This document shows, piece by piece, positions 18,777 to 27,511 of a DNA stretch of 64,000 nucleotides. Below the pieces are notes generated by a model that was given only the letters and a program-made list of their open reading frames with translations, searched no databases and was not told the origin of the DNA. The stretch covers positions 1 to 64,000 of the forward strand of contig CAYMUY010000002.1 of NCBI GenBank assembly GCA_964393825.1, given 5' to 3'. Origin of the DNA: PFJX01 sp964393825 (lineage in GTDB: Bacteria > Pseudomonadota > Gammaproteobacteria > Burkholderiales > Thiobacillaceae). The stretch's first letter is position 1, and every line of letters starts with the position of its first letter. The translations under genes and the position numbers were made by a program.

Positions 18777-19844
18777 TCACCCGACACCATCGCCCTTGCC
18801 GGAATCCCGTCCAGTCCGTCGCGGCGCCATCCCGAGGCGCCGTGCCACCAGCACCCCCAGCGCAAGATAAGGCCACAGCGAAGCGCTGGCCTTCGCCAGG
18901 CCGACGATGTTGAACACGCTAGCCACCGGCCATACCAGGTAGCTGGCGTAGCTGATGCGCGCACCGACGATGATCAGCAGCAGCAGCAACGCGGCGACCT
19001 GCCGCCGCCGGGAAACCTGGGGAATGAGCAGGAACCAGAACGCCAGCAGAAAGGCGGCCAGGGTCTCCAGCGAAAGCACGCCGCCCACCACCCGCAGTTT
19101 CAGCAGCATGGTCGCGGCCAGCAGCTTGATCGCGAACGCCACCAGGAACAGGGACAGCACGGCGCCGACATAGCGACCGGGACGCAGCAGGCTGGCAGCG
19201 AAGGCGCCCAGCGCCGCCATCTCCAGCCAGACCGCCGCGAACCAGGGCCAGTTGATCTGTCCCAGCCCGTCCGGCGGCGTATCGAACGGACGCAGATGCA
19301 GCCCCAGCCAACCGGCGCCCGGGAAAGGCTGCAGTGTGAACTGCGCCAGTACCCAGAGCGGCAGCAGCCAAAGCCCGACAGCGGCCGCCCGCTGCGCATG
19401 GAACCAGCGCACGCGCCAGCGACGTAGCGCCCGTCCGGCGCGCAGCCAGCGCTGGTGATGCAAGGTGAGCAGGGCGCCGGCGAGCACCCCCAGGGTATTG
19501 AGCGCCACATCAAGATTGGACGCGACGCGCCCGGGCACCAGTTGCTGCAGGCTTTCCAGGCACAGGCTGAAGGTGAAACCGACCGAGGTGGCGAACAACA
19601 GCGCGCGCAACCTTCGCCGCGGCAACCCCAGTCGCAGGGCCAGGGCATAGCCCAGCGGCAGGTAGGCCAGGAGGTTGGTGGAGATGTCGCTGCGGGTGAT
19701 AAATCGCGGTAAAGACGCCGTGATAAACTCGCCCGACCAGTGTTCCAGCCCCTTCAGCCCGGCAAAGGGATAGAGACTGCCGAAGGCGATCAAGCCCGCG
19801 TACAGGATCAGAAACAGCTGGGAAGAACGGGAATGCGAGGACAC
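18777..19844 (-). CDS. VanZ family membrane protein
   Basis: A 355-residue integral membrane protein with about nine hydrophobic segments. The VanZ features are in the first third: YAGLIAFGSLYPFAGL, a loop-and-helix LLAYLPLGYALALRLG, and CLESLQQLVPGRVASNLDVALN, with the E-x-x-Q helix and the D/N turn. The second half is hydrophobic and unassigned. It resembles the duplicated VanZ protein at 11685 and probably belongs to the same polysaccharide/PEP-CTERM block. Biochemical function in this setting is unknown. The 149-base gap to the PEP-CTERM gene holds the latter's sigma-54 promoter. Confidence 0.75.
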   Translation of the reverse strand: MSSHSRSSQLFLILYAGLIAFGSLYPFAGLKGLEHWSGEFITASLPRFITRSDISTNLLAYLPLGYALALRLGLPRRRLRALLFATSVGFTFSLCLESLQQLVPGRVASNLDVALNTLGVLAGALLTLHHQRWLRAGRALRRWRVRWFHAQRAAAVGLWLLPLWVLAQFTLQPFPGAGWLGLHLRPFDTPPDGLGQINWPWFAAVWLEMAALGAFAASLLRPGRYVGAVLSLFLVAFAIKLLAATMLLKLRVVGGVLSLETLAAFLLAFWFLLIPQVSRRRQVAALLLLLIIVGARISYASYLVWPVASVFNIVGLAKASASLWPYLALGVLVARRLGMAPRRTGRDSGKGDGVG

Positions 19845-19919
19845 GGCCGGCGGATCGGGTGGGGGCCCCGCATCCTGTCACGACCCAAGGCGCGACTCAA
19901 CGAACAAACAAGGGAAATC

Positions 19920-20876
19920 ATGTTTTATGACGCTTTCAATGGGGATGCCGACGGCATCTGCGCCCTCCACCAGATGCGTCTGGTGGAACCGCTGGCGTCG
20001 ACGCTGGTCACCGGCGTCAAGCGCGACATCGGCCTGCTGAAGAAAATCGACGCCACCGCCGGTGACAACATCCTGGCGCTGGACATCGCGGTGGAAAAGA
20101 ACGCCGCCGCCCTCGCGGCCCTGCTGGAGAAAGGCGTCATGGTTCGCTGGTTCGATCACCACAACCCCGGCGAACTGCCCGAGCATCCCAACTTCCAGGC
20201 CAGCATCGACACCGCCGCCGACGTCTGCACCAGCCTGCTGGTCGACCGCCATCTCGGTGGCAGGCACCGCGTCTGGGCGGTCACCGCCGCTTTCGGCGAC
20301 AACCTGCATGACGCGGCCCGCCGCGCCGCCGAACCCCTGGCGCTGGACACCGTTCAACTCGAACAACTGCGGGAACTGGGCGAGTGCCTCAATTACAACG
20401 GCTATGGCGAAAGCCTGGAGGATCTCCACTTCCACCCGGCCGACCTCTATCGCGCACTCTCTTCCTACACCGACCCCTTCGCCTTCATTCGCGAGTCGCA
20501 TCAGTTCGCCACCCTGAGCCAGGGCTATGCCGCCGACATGGCGCTGGCCGCCGCCACGCAACCGAGTGAAATCAAGGCTTCCGGCGCGATCTACGTCCTT
20601 CCGGACGCGGCCTGGGCGCGGCGCGTCTCCGGCGTCTACGCCAACGACCTGGCGACGGCGCATCCCCATCGCGCCCATGCGCTGCTGACCCGCTCGCCCA
20701 AGGGCCACTACGTGGTCAGCGTGCGCGCGCCGCTGGCCGACAAGCGCGGCGCCGATCTCCTCTGCCAGCGTTTCGACACCGGCGGCGGCCGCAAGGCGGC
20801 GGCCGGCATCAACATCCTGCCGGAAGCGCGCATACCCGACTTCATCGCCGCCTTCTACGCAACCTATCCTTCCTGA
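19920..20876 (+). CDS. DHH-family phosphoesterase
   Basis: A 318-residue protein with the DHH/DHHA1 layout. The first motif is GDADGICALHQ, the DHH motif is RWFDHHNPGE, and the C-terminal DHHA1 glycine-rich motif is RFDTGGGRKAAAGIN. Metal-dependent members hydrolyse short oligonucleotides, cyclic dinucleotides or 3'-phosphoadenosine 5'-phosphate (pAp). It lies 12 bases upstream of the SAT/APS-kinase gene. Since use of PAPS leaves pAp, a pAp phosphatase role in the same pathway is a reasonable inference. The ATG at 19920 follows AAGGG and begins exactly at the domain. The specific substrate is not proven by sequence. Confidence 0.8.
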   Translation: MFYDAFNGDADGICALHQMRLVEPLASTLVTGVKRDIGLLKKIDATAGDNILALDIAVEKNAAALAALLEKGVMVRWFDHHNPGELPEHPNFQASIDTAADVCTSLLVDRHLGGRHRVWAVTAAFGDNLHDAARRAAEPLALDTVQLEQLRELGECLNYNGYGESLEDLHFHPADLYRALSSYTDPFAFIRESHQFATLSQGYAADMALAAATQPSEIKASGAIYVLPDAAWARRVSGVYANDLATAHPHRAHALLTRSPKGHYVVSVRAPLADKRGADLLCQRFDTGGGRKAAAGINILPEARIPDFIAAFYATYPS

Positions 20877-20888
20877 ACGGAACCCCCC

Positions 20889-22586
20889 ATGGACGCCCTG
20901 ATCCCCCCCTATGGCGGCACGCTGGTCGAACTGATCGCCGCCCCGGAACGTGCCGCCGAACTGAAGCAGGAAGCTCTGGGCCTGACGTCCGTGGACCTTT
21001 CCTGGAAGCAGATCTGCGAACTGGAACTGCTGCTCAATGGCGCCCTCTCGCCGCTCACCGGCTACATGAACAAGGCCGAGATGGAGTCGGTGCTGTCCGG
21101 CCTGAAGCTGCCCGACGGCCGCTTCTGGCCCCGTGCCGTGATGCTGGTGCTGCCGGCCAGGGTGGCGGAAAAACTGGCCGCCGGCCAGAGCGTGGCGTTG
21201 CGCGACGGCGAGGGCTTCATGCCCGCCATCCTGCGGATTTCCGAAGTCTGGCCCGCCGACCCCGAGGCCGAGCTTCGCCTGGCCGAGGCGGCCGGCGCGC
21301 CACTGGCGCGCCCCCTGGCGGAACCCGGCCAGTATTACGTGGCCGGCCGCCTCGATGGCGTGGCGCTGCCGCCGCGCCATGACTTCCTCGCCCTGCGCCT
21401 GACCCCGGCCGAGATGCGCGAGCAATTCGCCCGCCTCGGCTGGCGCCGGGTCATGGCCTACCAAGCCAGCCAGCCGCTGCATCGGCCGCAACACGAATTT
21501 CTCCAGCGCGCCGCCATGCGCGAGGAAGCCAACCTGCTGATCCACGCCGTCGCCGGCGCCGACCCGGTCATGGAATCCGGCCACTTCGCCCTGGTGCGCG
21601 CCTGCCAGGCACTGCTGCCGCGCCTGCCGGCGGCCACCTCCATGCTGGCGCTGAACCCGATGACCCCCTGGGCGGCGGGTCCGCGCAAGACCCTGCTGAA
21701 GGCCATTATGGCGCGCAACTACGGTTGCTCGCACCTGGTCATCGGCGGCGAAACGCCGCTGGAAGGCCGGCAACGACGCGGCTCGGACATCCCCAGCCTG
21801 GATTCCGGCTCCGCCTTCGCCATGGCCCGCGACAGTCTCGGCGTCACCCTGGTGCCGTTCCCGCGCCTGGTCTACGTGGAAGACCGTGACGAATGGCTGA
21901 ACGAAGCGGAAATCCCAACCGGCGCCCGCGCCCAGAGCATGAGCGGGCCGGAACTGAACCGGCGCCTGATGCGCGGCCTCAAGGTGCCGGAATGGTTCTC
22001 CTATCCCGAGGTGGTCGAGGAACTGCGCGCGACCTACCCGCCGCGCGGCCAGCAGGGCTACACGGTGTTCTTCACCGGCCTCTCCGGATCCGGCAAGTCC
22101 ACCGTCGCCCGGGCGCTGACCGTGCGCCTGATGGAAATGGGCGGCCGCCGCGTCTCCCTGCTCGACGGCGACATCGTGCGCAAGCATCTGTCCTCGGAAC
22201 TGGGCTTTTCCAAGGCGCACCGCGACATCAACATCCGCCGCATCGGCTTCGTCGCCAGCGAAATCACCAAGCACGGCGGCACCGCCATCTGCGCGCCGAT
22301 CGCGCCTTACCGCCAGACCCGCCGCGACGTGCGCGCCATGATCGAACCCTGGGGCGGCTTCATCGAGGTGCACATCGCCACCTCGGTCGAGGTCTGCGAG
22401 CAGCGCGACCGCAAGGGCCTCTACGCCAAGGCGCGCGCCGGCCTGATTCCCGAATTCACCGGCATCTCCGACCCTTATGAAGTCCCGGAGAGCCCCGAGC
22501 TCGTCATCGACACCGCGAAATACAGTGTCGATGAAGCCGTGCAGATGATCATCCTCAAGCTGGAACATGAAGGCTATCTGCGCTAA
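20889..22586 (+). CDS. Bifunctional sulfate adenylyltransferase/APS kinase, SAT domain divergent
   Basis: A 565-residue fusion. Residues 1-380 are sulfate-adenylyltransferase-like; residues 385-565 are an APS kinase with P-loop GLSGSGKST (397-405), LLDGDIVRKHLSSELGFS and ICAPIAPYRQTRR. The kinase half looks fully intact and should make PAPS from APS. In the SAT half the usual QTRNPxHRxH motif reads QASQPLHRPQH (192-202), losing the catalytic Arg and Asn, and the usual GRDHAG loop reads GGETPLEG (286-293). The SAT half may therefore be inactive or altered. It is preceded by a DHH phosphoesterase and followed after 33 bases by mpl. Confidence 0.85.
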   Translation: MDALIPPYGGTLVELIAAPERAAELKQEALGLTSVDLSWKQICELELLLNGALSPLTGYMNKAEMESVLSGLKLPDGRFWPRAVMLVLPARVAEKLAAGQSVALRDGEGFMPAILRISEVWPADPEAELRLAEAAGAPLARPLAEPGQYYVAGRLDGVALPPRHDFLALRLTPAEMREQFARLGWRRVMAYQASQPLHRPQHEFLQRAAMREEANLLIHAVAGADPVMESGHFALVRACQALLPRLPAATSMLALNPMTPWAAGPRKTLLKAIMARNYGCSHLVIGGETPLEGRQRRGSDIPSLDSGSAFAMARDSLGVTLVPFPRLVYVEDRDEWLNEAEIPTGARAQSMSGPELNRRLMRGLKVPEWFSYPEVVEELRATYPPRGQQGYTVFFTGLSGSGKSTVARALTVRLMEMGGRRVSLLDGDIVRKHLSSELGFSKAHRDINIRRIGFVASEITKHGGTAICAPIAPYRQTRRDVRAMIEPWGGFIEVHIATSVEVCEQRDRKGLYAKARAGLIPEFTGISDPYEVPESPELVIDTAKYSVDEAVQMIILKLEHEGYLR

Positions 22587-22619
22587 GCCGAATACAACGC
22601 CAACCCGACGACACCCACG

Positions 22620-23981
22620 ATGCATCTCCACATCCTCGGCATTTGCGGCACCTTCATGGGCGGCATCGCGGTCATCGCCCGCCAGGCCGGCCACACCGTC
22701 ACCGGCTGCGACGCCAACGTCTACCCGCCGATGAGCACGCAACTGGAAGCCCAGGGCATCCGCCTGATCGAGGGTTTCGGCGCCGAGCAACTGGACCTGG
22801 AGCCGGACATCTGGGTGGTCGGCAACGTCGTCACGCGCGGCAAGCAACCGCTGATGGAGGCCATTCTCGATCGCGGCCTGCCCTATGTGTCCGGGCCGCA
22901 ATGGCTGGCGGAAAACGTCCTGCACGAAAAATGGGTGCTTGCCGTCGCCGGCACCCACGGCAAGACCACCACCTCCTCGATGCTGGCCTGGATCCTGGAG
23001 GATTGCGGCCTCTCGCCCGGCTATCTGATCGGCGGCGTGCCGATGAACTTCGGCGTCTCCGCCCGCCTCGCCGGCAACAGCGTCCCCGACTCGCCCTTCT
23101 TCGTGATCGAGGCTGACGAGTACGACACCGCCTTCTTCGACAAGCGCTCCAAGTTCGTGCATTACCGGCCGCGCACGGCGGTGCTGAACAATCTGGAGTA
23201 CGACCACGCCGACATCTTCCCCGATCTTGCCGCCATCGAGACGCAGTTCCACCATCTGGTGCGTACCGTCCCCGGCAATGGCCTGATCGTCAGCAACAGC
23301 CGCGAGGCCAGCCTGGAACGGGTGATCGAGCGCGGTTGCTGGACGCCGGTGGAGCGGTTCGGCGATGACGCCGGCTGGCGCGCCGAAGCCCGCTCCGAAT
23401 CCGCCTTCGACGTCTTCCTCGGCCAGACCCTGCAGGGCCACGTCGACTGGGCCTTGCAGGGCGAACACAACCGCATGAACGCGCTCGCCGCCATCGCCGC
23501 CGCGCGTCATGCCGGCGTCCCGGCCAGCGATGCCTGCACCGCGCTTGGCCGCTTCGAGAACGTGAAGCGGCGCATGGAACTGCGCGGCGAGGTCAATAGT
23601 GTAAAAATTTTCGACGATTTCGCGCATCACCCCACCGCGATTCGCCTCACCGTCGCCGGCCTGCGCGCCGCGGTGGGTGCCGCGCGCATCCTGGCGGTGC
23701 TGGAACCGCGTTCCAACACCATGAAGCTGGGCGTGATGAAATCGCAGCTTGCGGACAGCCTCAAGGAGGCTGATCGCGTCTTCTGCTACAGCGGCGGCAT
23801 CGACTGGGACGCCAGCGGCGCCCTCGCCCCCCTGGGTGAACGCGCCAGCATCCATGACGACCTCGATGAACTGGTGGAGGCCATCGCCCGTTATGCCCGT
23901 TCCGGCGACCAGGTACTGGTGATGAGCAACGGCGGCTTTGGCGGCATCCATGACCGGCTGTTGCGACGGTTGGCGCAATGA
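22620..23981 (+). CDS. mpl: UDP-N-acetylmuramate:L-Ala-gamma-D-Glu-meso-DAP ligase
   Basis: Recycling enzyme that joins murein tripeptide to UDP-MurNAc, feeding peptidoglycan precursors back into synthesis. The 453-residue protein has the Mur-ligase N-terminal domain (MHLHILGICGTFMGGIA), the ATP loop AGTHGKTTTSSML, NLEYDHADIF, EHNRMNALAA and the C-terminal motif FDDFAHHPTAI. Length and motif order are normal. The MurC-like N-terminus with MGGIA rather than GMSG places it in Mpl rather than MurC. It is followed after 20 bases by an MCE transporter operon that is probably a separate function. Confidence 0.95.
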   Translation: MHLHILGICGTFMGGIAVIARQAGHTVTGCDANVYPPMSTQLEAQGIRLIEGFGAEQLDLEPDIWVVGNVVTRGKQPLMEAILDRGLPYVSGPQWLAENVLHEKWVLAVAGTHGKTTTSSMLAWILEDCGLSPGYLIGGVPMNFGVSARLAGNSVPDSPFFVIEADEYDTAFFDKRSKFVHYRPRTAVLNNLEYDHADIFPDLAAIETQFHHLVRTVPGNGLIVSNSREASLERVIERGCWTPVERFGDDAGWRAEARSESAFDVFLGQTLQGHVDWALQGEHNRMNALAAIAAARHAGVPASDACTALGRFENVKRRMELRGEVNSVKIFDDFAHHPTAIRLTVAGLRAAVGAARILAVLEPRSNTMKLGVMKSQLADSLKEADRVFCYSGGIDWDASGALAPLGERASIHDDLDELVEAIARYARSGDQVLVMSNGGFGGIHDRLLRRLAQ

Positions 23982-24001
23982 AGCCTCCGGCAAGCTAGCG
24001 C

Positions 24002-25138
24002 ATGTCCGACGCGCCCCGTCACGAGTCCTGTTGCCGGCTGGACGCCGACGCCGATCGGCAGGTGCTCTTGCTGCGGGGCGAGTGGACGCTGGAGCGGTTG
24101 CCCGCTTTGCAAGCGAGCCTGAAACGACTGGCAATCGCCCCGGATAAACCCCTGCGCCTGGACGGCAGCGGACTGCTCACGATCGACAGCGCCGGCGCCA
24201 ACCATCTGATCACCCATCTCGGCCACCGCGGCCTCCCGTTCTCTGCTCTCGACCTGGCCGGTTTCAGCAAGCAGGGGCGCGCGCTCCTGAGTCTCGTCGC
24301 CGATCGCCAGGGCGAACCGGCGCCACGCACGCGCCGGCGCGGACGCCGCGGCCTGCGCCAGGCGGTGGGCTGGCATGCCTGGCAGATCGGACGCGGCAGC
24401 CGCGCCGGACTGGCCTTTCTCGGGCATACCGGCCAGGCATTCGGACAACTGTTGCGACACCCCGGCCTGATGCGCTGGCGCGAGCTGTTCGTGCAACTGG
24501 AAATGGTCGGCCTGCGTGCCATTCCCATCGTCATGCTGATGAGCTACCTGATCGGCGTGGTGTTCGCCTATCTGCTCGGCATCCAGATGCAGAAGTTCAG
24601 CGCCAATCATCTGGTGGTGGATGGCGTCGGCATCGGCATCGCCCGCGAAATGGCCCCCCTGATCACCGCCGTGCTGATGGCCGGCCGCTCCGGCGCCGCC
24701 TTCACCGCCCACCTCGGCGCCATGAAGGTGAGCCAGGAAATCGACGCCATCGTCACCCTCGGCCTGTCGCCATTCCAGGTGCTGGTGCTGCCGCGCCTGT
24801 TCGCCATCGTGTTGATGCTGCCCCTGCTCACCTTCGTCGCCGACGTCGCAGGCATCCTCGGTGCGGCGCAGGTGGCGGCCCTGCACCTGGACATCCCGGC
24901 CAGCAGCTTCTATGACCGCCTGCACGACGTCCTGCCGCTCAACACCGTGCTGTTCGGCCTCTATAAAACGCCCGTTTTCGCCGCTGCCATCGCCCTGATC
25001 GCCTGCCACAGCGGTTTCACCGTGAATCGCGATGCCCGCAGCGTCGGCCTGCACACCACCTCCACCGTGGTACGCAGCATCGTCGCGGTCATCCTGATCA
25101 ACGCCGCCTTCGCGGTGGCTTATCCGGAGATCGAATGA
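24002..25138 (+). CDS. MlaE-type ABC transporter permease with N-terminal STAS domain
   Basis: A 378-residue membrane protein. Residues 1-105 form a STAS-like domain (LLLRGEWTLERLPALQ, LRLDGSGLLTIDSAGA). Residues 140-378 are an MlaE/YrbE permease with the conserved EMAPLITAVLMAGRSGAAFTA region and QEIDAIVTLGLSP. In the Mla system the permease moves phospholipid between the inner membrane and an MCE protein, and a STAS protein (MlaB) helps the ATPase. Here the STAS function is fused to the permease. The stop overlaps the start of the ATPase gene (ATGATG). First gene of a four-gene operon with permease, ATPase, MCE protein and lipoprotein. Confidence 0.9.
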   Translation: MSDAPRHESCCRLDADADRQVLLLRGEWTLERLPALQASLKRLAIAPDKPLRLDGSGLLTIDSAGANHLITHLGHRGLPFSALDLAGFSKQGRALLSLVADRQGEPAPRTRRRGRRGLRQAVGWHAWQIGRGSRAGLAFLGHTGQAFGQLLRHPGLMRWRELFVQLEMVGLRAIPIVMLMSYLIGVVFAYLLGIQMQKFSANHLVVDGVGIGIAREMAPLITAVLMAGRSGAAFTAHLGAMKVSQEIDAIVTLGLSPFQVLVLPRLFAIVLMLPLLTFVADVAGILGAAQVAALHLDIPASSFYDRLHDVLPLNTVLFGLYKTPVFAAAIALIACHSGFTVNRDARSVGLHTTSTVVRSIVAVILINAAFAVAYPEIE

Positions 25139-25893
25139 TGGACGCGACCGCTCCCGTGGTCGAAGTCGCCGGTCTGCGCACGTTCCTGGGTGGGCGCTGG
25201 GTACACGATGGCGTCACATTCGCACTGCGACCAGGCGAGATCGTCGCGCTGATCGGTGGCAGCGGTACCGGCAAGACCGTCCTGCTCAATCAGCTGGTCG
25301 GCCTGCGCCATCCCGACGGTGGCCAGATCAAATTGTTCGGCCAGGATCTGGCCGAACAGAGCGCCGTGGCGCTGCAGGCGATCCGTCGCCGTTTCGGCCT
25401 CCTGTTCCAGGACGGCGCCCTGTTCTCGGCCATGCGCGTGGTGGAGAACGTGGCCACGCCCCTGCGCGAGCACCTGCCGGAATTGCCGAAAGCGCTGCGC
25501 GAGGAGGTGGTCGACCTCAAGTTGGCGTTGGTCGGCCTGCCGCCGGATGCCGCCAGCAAGATGCCCAGCGAACTGTCCGGCGGCATGCGCAAGCGGGCTG
25601 CCCTGGCGCGCGCCCTGGCGCTGGAACCGAAGCTGCTGTTTCTCGACGAACCCACCTCCGGCCTCGACCCGATCAGCGCCCGCGAATTCGACCATACCCT
25701 GCGAGTGCTGGTGGACAGCCTCGGACTCACCGTGCTGCTGACCACACATGACCTCGACAGCCTCTGGGGTCTGGCCGACCGCATCATCGTCCTGTTCGAG
25801 GGCAAGGTGATCGCCGATGGTCCGGTCGCGGCGGTGGCGCGCATCGAACACGAGTGGATACGATCCTATTTCGACGCACGGGCTATGGAGTAA
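25135..25893 (+). CDS. MlaF-type ABC transporter ATPase
   Basis: A 252-residue ABC ATPase partnering the STAS-permease. Walker A is GGSGTGKT, the Q-loop FGLLFQDGALFSAM is the MlaF form, the signature is LSGGMRKRAALARAL, Walker B is LLFLDEPTSGLDP, and the switch histidine is in LLTTHD. The start at 25135 overlaps the preceding stop and could equally be the second Met at 25138. It supplies energy for lipid or hydrophobic-compound transport across the envelope. The direction of transport cannot be read from sequence. Confidence 0.92.
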   Translation: MMDATAPVVEVAGLRTFLGGRWVHDGVTFALRPGEIVALIGGSGTGKTVLLNQLVGLRHPDGGQIKLFGQDLAEQSAVALQAIRRRFGLLFQDGALFSAMRVVENVATPLREHLPELPKALREEVVDLKLALVGLPPDAASKMPSELSGGMRKRAALARALALEPKLLFLDEPTSGLDPISAREFDHTLRVLVDSLGLTVLLTTHDLDSLWGLADRIIVLFEGKVIADGPVAAVARIEHEWIRSYFDARAME

Positions 25894-25895
25894 AC

Positions 25896-26864
25896 ATGGA
25901 ATCCGAAGCACGCTATGCCTGGGTGGGCGGCACCCTGATCGCCCTGTTTCTCGCCTTGGCCGCGGGTATCTACTGGCTGTCGGGCGCCAGCGACAACCTG
26001 CCCAGCAGCCATTACACGGTGTATTTCCGGCAACAATCGCTGGAGGGTCTGCAGATCGGCAGTGAAGTGCGCATGCGCGGCATCAAGGTGGGGCGCGTCG
26101 CCGACTACCGCATCCTGCCCGACCCCGCGCGCGGCGTGCGCGTGCAGCTGGACGTGGATGCCCGCATCCCGGTGCTGGAAGGCGCCCTCGCCGAGGTCAA
26201 CCGCAAGCTGGTCACCGGCATCGCCGGGGTCGACCTGATCAACACCAGCGCCACGGCCCCCCCACTGACCCGCCTCCCTCCGGGCGAGCCCTATCCGGTG
26301 ATCGCGGAAGGGGTGCCGGAAATGACCCGCGTCGCCAGTGTCGTCGAAGACCTCGGCAACAGCGGCAGCGAAGCCCTGCAACGGATCAACCGGCTGCTCT
26401 CCGACGACAATCAACGCGCCATCGCCGGCACCCTGGCAAACACGAGCCGGCTCAGCGGCCGTCTCGCCGAAGCCGCGCCGGCGCTGCGGGAAACCCTGGA
26501 ACAGTCGCGTCGTGCCGCCGCCCGGCTGGAACATCTCGGCGAGACGGCGGAAGCGACGCTGGCCACCAGCGGCCGTCACATCGACGCGCTCGCCGCGCAA
26601 TCGCGCGACACCCTGGGGGCGGCGCATGCGACGCTGCAGACCGCCAGTGCCGCCCTCGAGCAGGCACGCGCGGAAATCGGCGTCCTCAGTCTCAGCCTGC
26701 GCCTCACCGCCGACCTTGCCAGCCAGGATCTGCAGGCCACCGGCAAGACGCTGCGCGACAGCGGTCGCGCCATGCAACAATCCGCGCGGGCGCTGGGCGA
26801 ACCGGAACGTGTCCTGTTCGGTCCCTCTCAGGGCGCCTTCGGTCCCGGGGAGGAACCACGATGA
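25896..26864 (+). CDS. MCE-domain (MlaD-like) substrate-binding protein
   Basis: A 322-residue protein with an N-terminal membrane anchor (WVGGTLIALFLALAAGIYWL), then one MCE domain (YTVYFRQQSLEGLQIGSEVRM, GIKVGRVADYRI, VNRKLVTGIAGVDLI). A long alpha-helical C-terminal region (about residues 150-300) is rich in Ala, Gln and Arg and probably coiled coil. It should form a periplasmic hexameric ring, with the helices possibly making a tunnel as in PqiB-type proteins. The ATG at 25896 begins just before the anchor. The stop overlaps the lipoprotein gene by four bases. Confidence 0.88.
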   Translation: MESEARYAWVGGTLIALFLALAAGIYWLSGASDNLPSSHYTVYFRQQSLEGLQIGSEVRMRGIKVGRVADYRILPDPARGVRVQLDVDARIPVLEGALAEVNRKLVTGIAGVDLINTSATAPPLTRLPPGEPYPVIAEGVPEMTRVASVVEDLGNSGSEALQRINRLLSDDNQRAIAGTLANTSRLSGRLAEAAPALRETLEQSRRAAARLEHLGETAEATLATSGRHIDALAAQSRDTLGAAHATLQTASAALEQARAEIGVLSLSLRLTADLASQDLQATGKTLRDSGRAMQQSARALGEPERVLFGPSQGAFGPGEEPR

Positions 26865-27454
26865 ACACTCGTCTCGTCATGCTCGTCGGCCTGCTTGTGC
26901 TCGCCGGCTGCGGCCTCACCGGTCCGCGCCAGGCGGCCACTTGGTACGTACTGGAAGACCAGGGCCGGACAGCCCCCGCGCCCAGGCCGGCCTGGCAGGA
27001 CACCCTGCTGCTGCGGGAAACCGATGCGCCAACCTTCTACCAGGGCCCGGCCCTGATCTACAGCCGCGCCGCCGGCACCCGTGGCCAGTATCAATATGCC
27101 CGCCTGACCGAATGGCCGGCGCCGCGTATCACGCAGCTCCTGCGCCAGCGCCTGGAACAGTCCGCGCTGTTCCAGGCGGTCGCCCCGCTGGGCACCGGCG
27201 TCAGCGGCGGCTACCAGCTCAACACCCGCCTGCTCGACTTCTACCACGACGCCACGCAGGCACCGGGCGAGGTCGTCCTGGTATTGGAGGCCGAGCTGAT
27301 TCGGCGCACGGATGCCAGCCTGCTCGGCCGCACCCGCATCGAGACCCGCGCCGCCGCCGCCAGCCATGACGCCGCCGGTGCTGCGGGCGCTGCCAATACC
27401 GCGCTGACCCTGGCCCTGGACCGGATCACCGCCTGGCTGGCGCGGCCGCTGTAA
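26861..27454 (+). CDS. ABC-type transport auxiliary lipoprotein (PqiC/DUF330-like)
   Basis: A 197-residue lipoprotein: signal peptide with lipobox LVLAGCG (Cys at about residue 18). It carries the ABC-transporter auxiliary domain typical of the last gene in MCE operons (ATWYVLED, PRITQLLRQRLEQSALFQAV, LNTRLLDFYHD). Members such as PqiC are outer-membrane partners of MCE rings. Start codon and preceding stop overlap (ATGA), so translation is coupled. It completes the permease-ATPase-MCE-lipoprotein operon. Confidence 0.85.
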   Translation: MNTRLVMLVGLLVLAGCGLTGPRQAATWYVLEDQGRTAPAPRPAWQDTLLLRETDAPTFYQGPALIYSRAAGTRGQYQYARLTEWPAPRITQLLRQRLEQSALFQAVAPLGTGVSGGYQLNTRLLDFYHDATQAPGEVVLVLEAELIRRTDASLLGRTRIETRAAAASHDAAGAAGAANTALTLALDRITAWLARPL

Positions 27455-27511
27455 TGGCGTCGTTCCCGGATTGTTCGCGAGTCGAAGCGGGAAGCCCGTT
27501 AAAATGCGCGG

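Noticed and set aside
19878..24134. A 1418-codon open frame on the minus strand
   Set aside because: It is antisense to the DHH, SAT/APS-kinase and mpl genes, which all have clear motifs. The translated product is Gly/Ala/His-rich without any domain, as expected from a GC-rich shadow frame.
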